From Corallochytrium limacisporum (taxonomy: Eukaryota; Opisthokonta), in assembly GCA_002811645.1 (NCBI GenBank), contig PDIP01000082.1:112580-176579 (forward strand): a DNA stretch of 64,000 nucleotides. Direction: 5' to 3'. Below are positions 38,855 to 49,147 of the stretch, in pieces (within the stretch, counting starts at the first letter, position 1; each line of letters opens with the position of its first letter). The notes under the pieces were generated by a model. It ran no database searches. It was not told the origin of the DNA and saw only the letters and a program-made list of their open reading frames with translations. A program made the translations under genes and the position numbers.

Positions 38855-40750
38855 TCAGCTGGCGGTCTTGCTCGCCTTGCTGCGCTGGATCCGGTTCTGT
38901 TTCTTGACCCATTGGGTATGCTTGATTGCAAGCTTACGCTGTGATTGCCAATCTTTCTGAAGGTCTGGGCGTTGTGCGTGGAAGTCATCCAGGATCTGTG
39001 ACAAAGGCTCATGACGGTAGAACATGCGGCCCTTTGGTTCAAAATTTTCCAAGATTCTGGGCGTGAAAAGCCATGTCGGACGTCCCCGAGGGCCAGCCGT
39101 TGCAGACAATCCGGGAATAATTGCATCCATTGTGATGGTTTCAGCCTTTTCCACACGAGAGTCTGTCGCGTCTTGCTTGTCCTGACCAGGGTCCACTAGC
39201 CCGGCTTCTTGGTCGTCATCCTGATCGCCGCCGAAACCAAAGCCAAAGGATTCCTCCGCGTCGTTGAACCGGAGATCCGGGTTCTGGAATCCGAACAGAC
39301 CATCATCAGCACCATCTTGTGCCGTTTCATCGTCCCCAATCAATTTAAACCCGTCCGCCGCATTGTCATCGGGGTCCCTGCTCGTGTTTTTGAACACACT
39401 GCTAATATCATCTGTGGTGGTGACAAACCGGCTTGAGTCAACGGGTGGCTCTGACTCTCCTTCTCCTTTCTTTGCCCTCTTCTTCGGCGCGACTTCTGCG
39501 ATTTCACTATTGTCGGTCTGCCTTTCAAAGTGTTTGGTGTTGTCTGCACTAGGATCGTACCTCAACTTCGACATGTCTTTGAACTGGGGCCGGTCGTCAG
39601 CTGTAGATAGCACACGATTTGTTTGCGACGCGTTTTTCATCAGTGACGCCAGTACACCCAATTGCATATCCTTTTCCTTGTTCAGTTCTTCCTTGGTAAT
39701 GACATCCTCGTCTTGCTCATCGTGATGTCCTTTCGAATCGAGGGAGGCATCATCCCGGAACCTTGCATCCAGACCAAATCGCTCATCTGTGCCAAATTGC
39801 TTCTTCAAGTTCAGAAGATTTCGTCCCTCCTTGCCCTCAAATTCTTCCCTGATCCGGAAATCGTCTCCGTAGTCAGCTTCTCCACTGGCATCTTCATCAT
39901 CACTATCGCCAAGCCAACCCTTCTTCGGGGCCTCAGCCTCTTCCTCCACATTTTCTGAGCCATCAGTTGGTTCAACGTGATCAAACTTAATTGACCGAGA
40001 GGTGTCCGTGGCAATTGAGCGTGAAATTATCTGTCCCTGACGGGTTTGCTCCATTGAAATGCGATCCATTGCATCCCTTCGGCGCAGATCTGCTCCTTGA
40101 GGGATTGTGTCCTCAAGAATTGTTCCCGCAGCCTTCCTCCAAATTTTCTCTGCGTCATCTTCTGCGGATTCGTATTTTGGCCCTTTAAATACCCAATACC
40201 GTTGCCGTTTGATCACATTTAAATTGATGGGTACGCATCTTTCGTGCGCCGGATTCGCTCGCATGTATATCACTGAAGATTTAGGTCTCTTCGATGTTCT
40301 TGCCTTTGCTAATTGCTCCGCGGTAGCATGCGCCCCGGGTGTCATCCTTAGAGACATTAAAGGAGCTGGAGGGACCTCTACATTGACCGGGTTCCCGAAA
40401 CCGGAAGGAAGCGTTTTCAGAATCTTCCTAGGCCCTCGGTCCTCTTCCTGAACGACAGGATCTGTGCGTTTCCAGGTCGGTGACTTTGCCTTAGCTATCC
40501 GTACAGTCGATCCCTTCCACTTTGTGCCACCTAGCGTCGAAATCAAACTAGTAATCTTTGTCTGTGAGGTTGTCAAAGTTATGTGGAGGAAATCTGTCGG
40601 CCTCCCATTCGGTGCAGGCGTTGGGACTGTGATATCCTTCACAGATCCAAATCTTGAGAACCGTGTAATAATTTCATCTTTGCTGGGAATTCCTTTGGAA
40701 AATCCGCCAAGGTATAGGCGGACGTCCTCGTCGGGTACAACTTCCGTCAT
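38855..40750 (-). CDS. NOL8-like nucleolar protein with an N-terminal RRM
   Basis: A 631-residue protein. An RRM lies at about 10-88 (VRLYLGGFSKGIPSKDEIIT). A long acidic, low-order middle (GWLGDSDDEDASGEADYGDD, DEQDEDVITKEELNKEKD) follows. A conserved basic C-terminal block reads FYRHEPLSQILDDFHAQRPD and ends WVKKQNRIQRSKASK. RRM plus acidic middle plus FYR-E-PL...F...R...L C-terminal block is the layout of NOL8, a nucleolar protein linked to ribosome biogenesis. The middle also carries FGLDARFRDD, typical of this group. Nucleolar location is inferred. The start is the ATG at 40748-40750. Confidence 0.78.
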   Translation of the reverse strand: MTEVVPDEDVRLYLGGFSKGIPSKDEIITRFSRFGSVKDITVPTPAPNGRPTDFLHITLTTSQTKITSLISTLGGTKWKGSTVRIAKAKSPTWKRTDPVVQEEDRGPRKILKTLPSGFGNPVNVEVPPAPLMSLRMTPGAHATAEQLAKARTSKRPKSSVIYMRANPAHERCVPINLNVIKRQRYWVFKGPKYESAEDDAEKIWRKAAGTILEDTIPQGADLRRRDAMDRISMEQTRQGQIISRSIATDTSRSIKFDHVEPTDGSENVEEEAEAPKKGWLGDSDDEDASGEADYGDDFRIREEFEGKEGRNLLNLKKQFGTDERFGLDARFRDDASLDSKGHHDEQDEDVITKEELNKEKDMQLGVLASLMKNASQTNRVLSTADDRPQFKDMSKLRYDPSADNTKHFERQTDNSEIAEVAPKKRAKKGEGESEPPVDSSRFVTTTDDISSVFKNTSRDPDDNAADGFKLIGDDETAQDGADDGLFGFQNPDLRFNDAEESFGFGFGGDQDDDQEAGLVDPGQDKQDATDSRVEKAETITMDAIIPGLSATAGPRGRPTWLFTPRILENFEPKGRMFYRHEPLSQILDDFHAQRPDLQKDWQSQRKLAIKHTQWVKKQNRIQRSKASKTAS

Positions 40751-41325
40751 TCTTTTTGTCTGGTCCGTACCTACATGGTGCTGTGCATGCGTGGGGATAC
40801 GGTTTCACTGAATCCAAATGTCTCTGGACCACGCTATAGTACTATTAGGAGAATTCATACCATTGAACTCGCCTGAAGAATTGCGCACGGTCTGGCTTGG
40901 TTTGTTCTCTCACATACCCGATTAATCAGGACCACACGCGGCTTCACGGAAGGACAGTGTCGCCTGTGTGAGACCCACCCTCTCCCGCGCGGTTCGAGGG
41001 TGTCAGAGGAGAAAGGAACGGGAAAAGGGAAAAAGGGGGGGNNNNNNNNNNNNNNNNNNNNNNNNNNNNNNNNNNNNNNNNNNNNNNNNNNNNNNNNNNN
41101 NNNNNNNNNNNNNNNNNNNNNNNNNNNNNNNNNNNNNNNNNNNNNNNNNNNNNNNNNNNNNNNNNNNNNNNNNNNNNNNNNNNNNNNNNNNNNNNNNNNN
41201 NNNNNNNNNNNNNNNNNNNNNNNNNNNNNNNNNNNNNNNNNNNNNNNNNNNNNNNNNNGGGGGGGGAATGGGGAAGCAGCAGCGGGGAAGACACCCGGAA
41301 CCTCGACAGGAACGCAGGATGAGAG
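40751..41325. other. Spacer with an assembly gap
   Basis: It carries the NOL8-like promoter (to about 40930), a purine/G-rich run and then the N gap (41042-41258). Nothing coding can be supported. Confidence 0.6.
41042..41258. other. Assembly gap (217 N)
   Basis: A run of N bordered on both sides by G-runs (GGGGGGG before, GGGGGGGG after), so the missing part is probably a long G tract. Confidence 0.98.
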
Positions 41326-41688
41326 TTAGGCCCCCCTGGTAGGGGCAAATTGCGCTTGGGGACCACGGTATATTGTGAAAACAGTGACAACCGTCTGTTC
41401 AGCCGGCTTTCCCGACAATGTCCCTTCATGGGACTGCGTGATGTCCACGATATATGGCTGTGGGCATGCCATAGTGGATTGTGGAGAGAGTTCTTCCATA
41501 TCTTGGAACGTCTCTGGTATTTTGAAATTGAAATGCATATGATCAAGTCCGCGTACAGCATTTTCGGTTGCTCTCCAGCGATGTAGAACAGAGGCTTGGT
41601 AGGGGCCAAGCAGAATTTTGGATACTCGAAAGATGTTTGGGGATGATGACTGGGGGTGACTGACCCTATTTTTTACTGCGCAAGACAT
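41326..41688 (-). CDS. Hypothetical protein (120 aa) divergent from the FNIP gene
   Basis: The ATG at 41686-41688 opens a 120-residue frame beginning MSCAVKNRVSHPQSSSPNIF. It continues with ordinary globular sequence (FNFKIPETFQDMEELSPQST, KPAEQTVVTVFTIYRG) and balanced codon use; it is not low-complexity. It faces the FNIP ATG at 41717 with only 28 bp between the two start codons, so the two leaders would overlap if both are transcribed. This is close for two promoters and is the main doubt. No family recognised. Confidence 0.45.
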   Translation of the reverse strand: MSCAVKNRVSHPQSSSPNIFRVSKILLGPYQASVLHRWRATENAVRGLDHMHFNFKIPETFQDMEELSPQSTMACPQPYIVDITQSHEGTLSGKPAEQTVVTVFTIYRGPQAQFAPTRGA

Positions 41689-41716
41689 GATTTTACTTCG
41701 TCTATAAGGCGCCACA

Positions 41717-44686
41717 ATGTTCAAACGAATCTTCGGCGGGACTACCCCTGAACACAAGGATCCCGACTTCTCAGAAGTCCAAACATATAAAGATCCTCCC
41801 CCTTATAACCCTCCAGACCTTGATTTGGACCGTATTCGTGTTATGGTATATCGGGATATTCCGAACCATGACCGCATTGTCCTGCTAGACTCTGATTACG
41901 GTGGACCAACAGGGCCCGAAGAACCGGAGCCGGAGCATTGCAAGGACAAGAACGCAGGAACAGGAGCCCAACGGCAGAATTCGCGATGGAAGTATGGTGC
42001 CAACGATGCCGAGCTGATCGGAGAAATGGTCTTTGGCACACTGCCACTGCACACAAAGGGTATGGCGGTCAAAATCCATCACCTTAAGAATCCCAATCGG
42101 ATTATGATCACGCGAATTTTTTCCATCCGACAGAAAGAAGCCGTCCCACAGGTGAGCAGGAATACGAGCCGGGTTCAGCTCCAAACCATCACTCTCGCAG
42201 AGGATGAGGCAGAGAACACTGGTGATTCATCGCAACGGTTCACTGTGACAACTAATTCGGAACAACAAGGAGGTAGAATATCACCAATGCAGGGAGGTAG
42301 AATCTCTCCGCTTGCAACTGTTGGCGCTGGCGTCAGCGAATCACGCGAGAGTACCTCCAGAAGAGGACTAGACTCCATTTTGGCAGATTTTAAGGCCCAT
42401 GCGGATGAAGGGCAGACTTTGAAACCCATCACTAAGGTCTCTCAACACAATTCTTCACCATCGCTGTCTTCGGAAAAGCCGATGAGTGAGACAGTCTCGT
42501 CAAACATGTCTTCCAGAGCAGCATCGCTCAAGGTTAAGGATGGCCAGCGGGTACGTAAGGATCCTGGTGCTAAAATGGGGTTCCATTCTCGTCGCATGGA
42601 CAGAGGCAAACAATTTAGTATCGAGTACGGAAGATTCCGCACAACCGTGGTGTCGTCCACAGGGAAGTCAGTAGAAAAGCGAACGACCAAAACAGCGCAG
42701 CCCAACAACCCCAGTGTAGCCCCGAAACAGGTGCAAGCCATCAAAGGAGCACTTGCGAAATCAAGTTTGAAACCCCCGCAAGTAGGGGTCACACAGCAAC
42801 GTCCTTCTCGTCATCGCCAGGTCCTGTACGGCATTGCGATCATCATTAACTTTATGGCAAAGGGCTCTGCCGATCATCCCCATCGTGAGCGCCCTAATCT
42901 CATTCTGTACCACCTGATCTTCAGTCACTACACATTGATTGATTTGCATTTGCATCAATTTCAGACTGCAATTGCCAGCGCGCTGTTGTTTGGAAGTGCA
43001 ACCGGACCCATCACGTCCACAACTCAATCGTTCGACAAACAGCTAACTCAGGGAAATGGGGTAGCCCGGCGCAGGCCGCGCATCGAACCATTTATGTTTC
43101 AGAATTCTGTGGAGCTTCTTAGAGGTGTTGCTGATGTGAAACAACAGGTGGTCCGCCTGTACCATATGGAGAGAATCTCGGACCCAGCTTGGTTGAATAT
43201 GGTGTCATTCCGGGGAACAGTAAGAAGAACTCAGACTCTTAAGGTCATGCAGACACTGGCACAGTTGATCCGGATGTACGACGGCAAGGGGCAGAAATAT
43301 TTCATTTCCAAAATCCTCACTGCCGTCCTACATTTTCATCTCGGCTGGGTACCAACCGTAGCACCGTCCAGCCACAAAGCCGCGGATCATCTGGAAAAGA
43401 GGCAGGTCGATCATTTGGAAATTTCGGGGAAGCTATTGCCATACTCTCCTCTATGGGCGCAACTGTGTGATCTTTACGGAAATGTGGGACCTCAGAATCG
43501 TCTGGCTCGAACACTGATTGTGGGCCGAGACGCAAATCTCATCAGGAAGATTCTTCATATCCTAACGTACTTTATCAGGTGCAATGAGGTGTTTGAAGAC
43601 GATTTCAAATTGGATGGGTTAGAACGTGGTGAATTTCTGAACCTTGACGAAGAGGTGGACAGCATGCATAGTAGATCCGAGGCAGAAGACACAGAACAGT
43701 TGACTTTGCATGCCACCGCTCAGATGGCCCAAGCAAGGGCAGCAGAAAAGCTGGCAGCAAAGATCGCAAGGGAGAAAACACTGCAGACAGATGGGTCGGA
43801 AGAAGTACCGGAGACATCACAGAGCAACTTAAGCCTAGATGTTGATGAGATTGACGAGTACATGCGAGATATCGATATTGCCGCCCGCATTCGCGCGTTG
43901 CCCGAAGACGACACCGATGACTCAGACAGTCAGGGCCTTGAGGCAATGAATTTGGTCGACCTACCCTTGCCGAAAACCACCAGAGTCAAGGAGCTTCCCA
44001 ATCCCAACAACCTGTCAAGTGGGCCCCATGATTCTCTCTATTCTACCAACACTATGATCAGTCGGCTCTTAGGCCGTAGTCTTCTCGGTGGTTACACTGA
44101 CGAATACGTTGCGGGTATGGTCATGATGGGTCTTCCACAGCTTGATGAAGAACGATTGGCCGTTGACTTGAAACATTCGCTGAAGTACAGCCTGATAGAT
44201 GAGCCGATTGATGAAGCCGTAGCGATCGTAGGGGACGCGGATAACTTCAACGTTCGCGTTTTGAGCACGGCGACGCACATTGGTGATCAGTCTAAGAAAG
44301 AGTCAAGCAACAGTGACCTCAGTGTGCTCCGCGTGGACGCAAGCAATTTCCTTGTCAAGAGTATGCAGACTTTCTTAAAGATGGTGCAGGTAGGCCTGGA
44401 TCCTACTCTCTGTCGCAGGTTTATTGAAGACAAGTTACGCGATGTTTATCATCGAAGCAAGGTCTTGGCTGTATATCTGGAAGGAAACCAGGAGGATGGA
44501 GCTGTCGATGCGCAGCGGATAACGCCTCAGAGTGTCTGGAAGCGGTTTGGATGGCCTGAAAGTGATTTCAGTCTTTACCTGACAGTTGCAAGCACTCATT
44601 CAACCGTTGCTCTAGAATACTTCCGCGATGTTGATCCCCACAAATGCGTCCCTGTGCCTGTGCCTGGATCGCCACGCCACCCTTGA
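41717..44686 (+). CDS. Folliculin-interacting protein (FNIP/Lst4 family)
   Basis: A 989-residue protein. The N-terminal longin-like region (about 35-145) contains RIRVMVYRDIPNHDRIVLLD and GEMVFGTLPLHTKGMAVKIH...RIMITRIF, the FNIP N-domain pattern. A long Ser/Thr-rich linker follows. A central domain (about 375-560) has YGIAIIINFMAKG and RPNLILYHLIFSHYTLIDLH. A C-terminal domain has GLDPTLCRRFIEDKLRDVYH (about 895-960). FNIPs pair with folliculin to form a GTPase-activating complex for Rag GTPases at the lysosome or vacuole and bind AMPK. All three domains are present, which gives FNIP length, larger than yeast Lst4. Single exon, ATG in CCACAATG. Confidence 0.9.
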   Translation: MFKRIFGGTTPEHKDPDFSEVQTYKDPPPYNPPDLDLDRIRVMVYRDIPNHDRIVLLDSDYGGPTGPEEPEPEHCKDKNAGTGAQRQNSRWKYGANDAELIGEMVFGTLPLHTKGMAVKIHHLKNPNRIMITRIFSIRQKEAVPQVSRNTSRVQLQTITLAEDEAENTGDSSQRFTVTTNSEQQGGRISPMQGGRISPLATVGAGVSESRESTSRRGLDSILADFKAHADEGQTLKPITKVSQHNSSPSLSSEKPMSETVSSNMSSRAASLKVKDGQRVRKDPGAKMGFHSRRMDRGKQFSIEYGRFRTTVVSSTGKSVEKRTTKTAQPNNPSVAPKQVQAIKGALAKSSLKPPQVGVTQQRPSRHRQVLYGIAIIINFMAKGSADHPHRERPNLILYHLIFSHYTLIDLHLHQFQTAIASALLFGSATGPITSTTQSFDKQLTQGNGVARRRPRIEPFMFQNSVELLRGVADVKQQVVRLYHMERISDPAWLNMVSFRGTVRRTQTLKVMQTLAQLIRMYDGKGQKYFISKILTAVLHFHLGWVPTVAPSSHKAADHLEKRQVDHLEISGKLLPYSPLWAQLCDLYGNVGPQNRLARTLIVGRDANLIRKILHILTYFIRCNEVFEDDFKLDGLERGEFLNLDEEVDSMHSRSEAEDTEQLTLHATAQMAQARAAEKLAAKIAREKTLQTDGSEEVPETSQSNLSLDVDEIDEYMRDIDIAARIRALPEDDTDDSDSQGLEAMNLVDLPLPKTTRVKELPNPNNLSSGPHDSLYSTNTMISRLLGRSLLGGYTDEYVAGMVMMGLPQLDEERLAVDLKHSLKYSLIDEPIDEAVAIVGDADNFNVRVLSTATHIGDQSKKESSNSDLSVLRVDASNFLVKSMQTFLKMVQVGLDPTLCRRFIEDKLRDVYHRSKVLAVYLEGNQEDGAVDAQRITPQSVWKRFGWPESDFSLYLTVASTHSTVALEYFRDVDPHKCVPVPVPGSPRHP

Positions 44687-44886
44687 AGATGAGCATACAT
44701 AACAAATTGAACTACATGTTGCAATTCGCATGCATGAATCTGACAACTGCGTTTTGTGAACTATCGACAAGGAGCTAACCCCGTCCCCGCGAGTGGACAC
44801 TGTCGAGAATTCCATCGCGAAAATGGAGAATGTACTAAAGAGCTAGATGTACAAGTTGAAAGTGTTATTTGTTAAAAACTGTATTT

Positions 44887-46413
44887 TTAAATATCAGAGT
44901 CCACAAATCGGTTCTGGTAAACTTCATGGACTGAATCCGGGATCGCCTTTTCAGATTCCAGCTTACTGAACTCTTCTTCACTGAGTATATGGAAATTCTT
45001 GCGAGTACACACATAATGAATTAGCTCGCCAGTCATGGGTGAAGTGACAGGAGCAATGGTGGCTTCACACGTCAGTGCCTGGCCATTTTTACGTCGGCCA
45101 ATGAGGAGACCATGCCAAGGCTCTTTCAGAGCGCTTTTGATCGCGGCTTGTTGCAGTGCTGACTTATACAGAGGACACAGATGGCAGCCTCCGATGCTCA
45201 CCGCTCGCTTGCCAACTACTTCGTTGAATGTGTATCCCATAACAATCTCCCATGTATGGTCTACATATATAAGTGTGTGGTCAGGGGCAATCATCTCAAC
45301 ACTGAAGAGAGTCGCCGCGGACGCTTTGTTCTTTACGCTTTCGTTTTCCCCTGCCAGAAGACTGCGTTGCTCACTGAATTTCTTTTCCCGACTCTGAGCC
45401 TCACGAATGAAGTCAGCAGCACGCTTAATGAGCTCATGTCGAGGCAAAGGTTGTTTACCATCATTTGCGCCAGGCAAGGTTAGGGCAAGCTCCTTAATAC
45501 TCTTTTGCAGCTTCTGACGGCTCCGTTCCTCGGCTGCTTTATGGCGTTCCATTCGTCCCTGTTTCGGTTCTCCAGCTGTCCGCTTTTTGGCTTTCTTGGG
45601 AACGTCCTTGGTCTCTGAGTCCCCTTCATCGTCAACAGTTTCTTCGGTATTTTCACGCTTACGTGTGATGTTGGGAGTGATCACTGGGAGATTCATGTTT
45701 TGGAACATCTGCTCGCGTTCCTTGGCACCTTCGTCATGAGTGTCGCTGGGACTGTCGGCATTTTCCTCGTCATTCTCCGAAGGCACAGGATCCGGCTTAT
45801 CATTGTTGCTACTTCTGTCTAGCTCCGAGAAGAAGTTCCAGAAGCGCTCCTCATCATTTTGAGACTCCCTGTCGTGCAACCTCAAGGTGCTTTGGATTGT
45901 GTCCCACACAGGGGCGGCAGCGCCCGGCTCAGACAAAGCCACTGCCTGAGAGGCCCACGCATTTGCTGCTACATCATCCAGAATATTGCCAATGTCACCA
46001 GACAGGGTACCATCATCGACAGCATTAGTGCTGAAACGGTTGTTCACGTTGTGACGAATAAATGGTTCGCCAGCAGAGCACACTAGCATTTGCCCCGGTG
46101 GGAGAAACTCGAGGTCGTCAATGAGCACACCCAAATCAGTATATAGTCTTGGCACCGATCCTGCAGGGAGACTTTCCTTGTAAACGTGTTCCCAGCTTCT
46201 CTTGGCAGCCTCTTCAAGACTCAGAGAAGTATCGATGCGGAATGTACGAGCTGAACGCACATCAAACGTGCCATCATTCTTGAGTAGGGTTACAAAGGTT
46301 AGTGGAGCCATCGAAGACCGCTCTGTGGACACAGGCGACAGAAGGCTGTTGTGAGGCGAAGAGCTGTCCATTATTGCACTCTCTACTTGACCACCATTCA
46401 AAATGGAAACCAT
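44887..46413 (-). CDS. bHLH-PAS transcription factor with a DCX-like N-terminal domain
   Basis: The ATG at 46411-46413 (MVSILNGGQVESAI) gives 508 residues; 40 in-frame codons upstream start with TTG. Three domains: a DCX/ubiquitin-like region at about 38-120 (LYTDLGVLIDDLEFLPPGQM, then LVCSAGEPFI); a bHLH at about 288-340 with basic region RMERHKAAEERSRQK, whose His, Glu and Arg match the H5-E9-R13 set that reads CACGTG; and one PAS domain at about 370-475 (ATLFSVEMIAPDHTLIYVDH, GRRKNGQALTCEATIAPV). The PAS looks LOV-like but lacks the GxNCRFLQ flavin site. bHLH-PAS proteins outside animals include diatom RITMO1, a diel regulator. A donor-like GGGCAG|GTACGA sits just upstream, so the first exon is uncertain. 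Confidence 0.85.
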   Translation of the reverse strand: MVSILNGGQVESAIMDSSSPHNSLLSPVSTERSSMAPLTFVTLLKNDGTFDVRSARTFRIDTSLSLEEAAKRSWEHVYKESLPAGSVPRLYTDLGVLIDDLEFLPPGQMLVCSAGEPFIRHNVNNRFSTNAVDDGTLSGDIGNILDDVAANAWASQAVALSEPGAAAPVWDTIQSTLRLHDRESQNDEERFWNFFSELDRSSNNDKPDPVPSENDEENADSPSDTHDEGAKEREQMFQNMNLPVITPNITRKRENTEETVDDEGDSETKDVPKKAKKRTAGEPKQGRMERHKAAEERSRQKLQKSIKELALTLPGANDGKQPLPRHELIKRAADFIREAQSREKKFSEQRSLLAGENESVKNKASAATLFSVEMIAPDHTLIYVDHTWEIVMGYTFNEVVGKRAVSIGGCHLCPLYKSALQQAAIKSALKEPWHGLLIGRRKNGQALTCEATIAPVTSPMTGELIHYVCTRKNFHILSEEEFSKLESEKAIPDSVHEVYQNRFVDSDI

Positions 46414-46775
46414 AATGCTGATATCGTACCTGCCCGTACAAGCCGTACTTGCTTTGGGTTCGACAAAACATGGAAAATTCTGTGTTATTGATCTGCCCCT
46501 GAAGACCCAAATACCATTTTTCCTGACTGACAACTGGTGTACTTTATGGAAAATTTATTTGTGCAAAGAGCAATCGGCACTTCACGCAAACACCACTATT
46601 TTCTCGACATTTACAAGTTGCGCAGGTCGACCTCACGTCAACATTCCTACCAACAAGAATATTGAACGAAGCTGCCCCAAGGGGGGGGGGAGGTGGTGTC
46701 CAAAGAAAGGGCAAAGGAGTACAATTCCCAAATTGTTTTGTGTCAGCGAAGAGTTTGAAAATCCCTGGCCGTTGG

Positions 46776-46793
46776 CCCCCCCCCCCCCCCGGG
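46776..46793. repeat. C15-G3 tract
   Basis: Fifteen C followed by GGGAGG, 90 bp from an AA-G10 tract at 46679-46690 that is preceded by CCCC. Confidence 0.9.
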
Positions 46794-48125
46794 AGGCTCC
46801 CCAGGGAACGGGTACACAGTAGTGATTACGTACATTCCGCAAAAAAACAAGCCACACCAACGGAGAAAACTGCCCTCCCCATCGAGATTTTTTTGAAGTT
46901 TTTCTTCACGTCCTTCGATCTTATGCCCGCGAGTACTGTGACATCCTTTCTATAGTCATTCTATGGGGGAGTGAGGGTGCCATCTTTTTTGTGAGCCGGT
47001 CAGGAGCTCGCACCGTCCGATGCGTTCGATGACTCTCTTGGTTTCTCCGCTTTGTTCACATTTGCAACGGGTATACGTTTACTATAAGGTGCACCTCCGC
47101 AATAACTGGTCAGCCGCCTTCCAATGTGTAGAAATTTTTGCCGCTCGTGCCGAATCACGCAAAAACTCTATGCGCGAACAATAGGACAACCACAAGCGGC
47201 CGGAGCCACACTACTAACCAAGAAAGGAGGGAAACCATTGGCCATACGTGCCGCTCCATATTAATGAAGATAGGAGCCGAGAAATGATAGTCCATTGGAC
47301 ATGCAAAGAATGCGCTACATCGAAAACACCTCCCCCCTCCTTCGGGGCGGGGGGAGGGGGGGGGGGAGAGGCTGGAACTCTGGGCAAGGGAGTCTTGCGG
47401 GGTCTCAGCCACAACGAGCGAAACGTGTGCTGTAGATGCAAGGGATCTGCGGCAACACCTTCGAAAGTGTCATCATCCAGCGGCTCGCTTATTGGACATC
47501 CATAAACTGTCCCCAAAGCGTGCATGTAAGCATGTTCTTCTAGCATGTCCCTCCGAGCGGGCGATTCGCCACCAATCCAAGACTCTACTCTTCGGGCGCT
47601 CACAGCGACACTGTCTGATCAGTTTGGCTCGTTTTCGCCTCACCAGTCTTCAACGCGTGCCAATTTTACCTCGCGTCCAAGCGCAAAAACCATCGTGTGC
47701 GTCACGGGACGCTTTTGGTCAAACTGCCGGGGTTTCACTATTGGAAAAGAGAACACAGAGAAAAACACCTTGAAAAAAAAATCGTGCGGGTTTCCTACTG
47801 AGTTCTCCACATCAGCGAGAACGGTCTGGTGACGCTTTGCTTCTGTTTCAGTTCCTTCTGTAGTTTACGACTTGCAGAGCATTCGTTTTCTCACACGCAT
47901 GCACGCCATGCGCATGAAGAACTCATCTCTTAGCGGACCCGACGCGTCTTGCGCTTGCGTAGAGGGCCTCCAGGCCCGGTTTGTCGAAGGGACCGACCCT
48001 TCTTCGTTGATGCGCTCTAGATGAAGGTTCGAGACCCTCCCGAACCCATGTCTCCCTGAATCAACTATTTGAAATATATCGAATCAAATGGAAATGGAAT
48101 ATAGTATATATACAATGCATTGATT

Positions 48126-48544
48126 TCATTTTTGTTCACTGAGGGACGTGCTCTGAAATCCAATTTCACAATTTGGGGAACAAAAAGTCATAGGAAAAGA
48201 TGGCCTGATCGCAAAAAAATTTTGATCTCTATTTCTATATGATTCCAAATATATTCTTAAATCTTTGGGGTCCTTGACCACATGTTTTTGTGGTCCATCG
48301 GTCCCGCAACTTTTGAGTGGTGCTGCCAGTGTATCTATAGTTGCGAGCGGTAATTTTTCCGGCCTAAAGATCAGCACACACCATGGACACAAGTGTGCGA
48401 TCAGTCAGGAGACATCCTACAATCTACAGTTTCTCTATACAATACTACATTTGTAGATAGCGTTCACCATGCCCACGGCGCAACGAGATTGAAACGCATT
48501 GAGGCGACCATCATGGCATGGGGATATCGATGTGGTGACAGCAT
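48126..48544 (-). CDS. Candidate two-exon small gene, AT-rich second exon
   Basis: Exon 2 (48363-48126) is a 79-codon open frame with protein-like content (LRIYLESYRNRDQNFFAIRP, SFPMTFCSPNCEIGFQ) and more A/T-ending codons than its neighbours. It is preceded by an acceptor CTGATCTTTAG with a possible branch CTGAC. A donor CATG|GTGAAC at 48467 joins an ATG exon (48544-48468, MLSPHRYPHAMMVAS) in the correct phase, giving 104 residues. The donor is weak. Exon 2 composition could mean transfer or decay. Family not recognised. Confidence 0.3.
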
Positions 48545-48564
48545 TGCCACAACAAACGTAAATT

Positions 48565-48869
48565 ATGAGCGGGCAGCTCGGTGGTAAGAGTCAAAGTAGC
48601 ACTATGATCCTCGGACACGTCTGTACAGTCGTTCGCCAAGAAGACTCTAAAACGTCACTGTTCATCGGGACGCCGTGTCGTTCCGTATTTCTCTGTTTTT
48701 GCGAGTTTGTGTTTGTTGTGAGGTATGTGTGTGGGACCGTGCACACCCATACCCAATGGAGGCCATTTGCTTTTCAACCAGCTGTGTGATTTACGGGAGT
48801 GGTCGGCCAAGACCATGCCCGTTTTTGGAATGCTTGCAGCTAAAGCTCCTTTTATCTTGTGCCATCTGA
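48565..48869 (+). CDS. Candidate three-exon small gene
   Basis: The ATG at 48565 (MSGQLG) meets donor GGTG|GTAAGAG (48584) and acceptor CTGTACAG (48628), 45 nt. Exon 2 (VVRQEDSKTSLFIGTPCRSV) meets donor GTGAG|GTATGTG (48723) and acceptor TTGCTTTTCAACCAG (48781), 59 nt. Exon 3 continues to a stop at 48869 for 66 residues. Both introns have good ends. Its start lies only 20 bp from the ATG of the opposite-strand candidate, so both are unlikely to be right. A spliced non-coding RNA is possible. Confidence 0.3.
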
Positions 48870-49126
48870 CCGTTCCTTAAGCACATCTTAACCCCAAGTG
48901 TATAATCGAGGGAAAGACGGCAGCACTAAGCGGTGGAATCGGCAAGACTTCTAATCTAACCACCTTTCTATCCATGCAAAGGCATTCCTATCCCCCCTGA
49001 ACTTCATCTCTTGTTCATCATCGTCCACGAGAATTCAGATGCACATTGCTTGCACAAAAACCTCGTGTGTTGATGTGCTTCCGCTCATGCCCAGGTCTAT
49101 CGTATTTCTTATATGATGTTCTAGCT

Positions 49127-49147
49127 CCCCGCCCCCCGGGGGGGGGG
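49127..49147. repeat. C-run/G-run inverted repeat
   Basis: CCCCGCCCCCC followed by ten G; another such unit (C7-G6) lies at 49309-49321. Confidence 0.9.

Noticed and set aside
47978-48047. tRNA-like segment ending GGTTCGAGACCC and CCGAACCC
   Set aside because: The T-arm has one mismatch and the acceptor pairs only six of seven with a wobble. There is no valid D-arm or anticodon stem-loop. Total length is also too short. A covariance-model scan would settle it.
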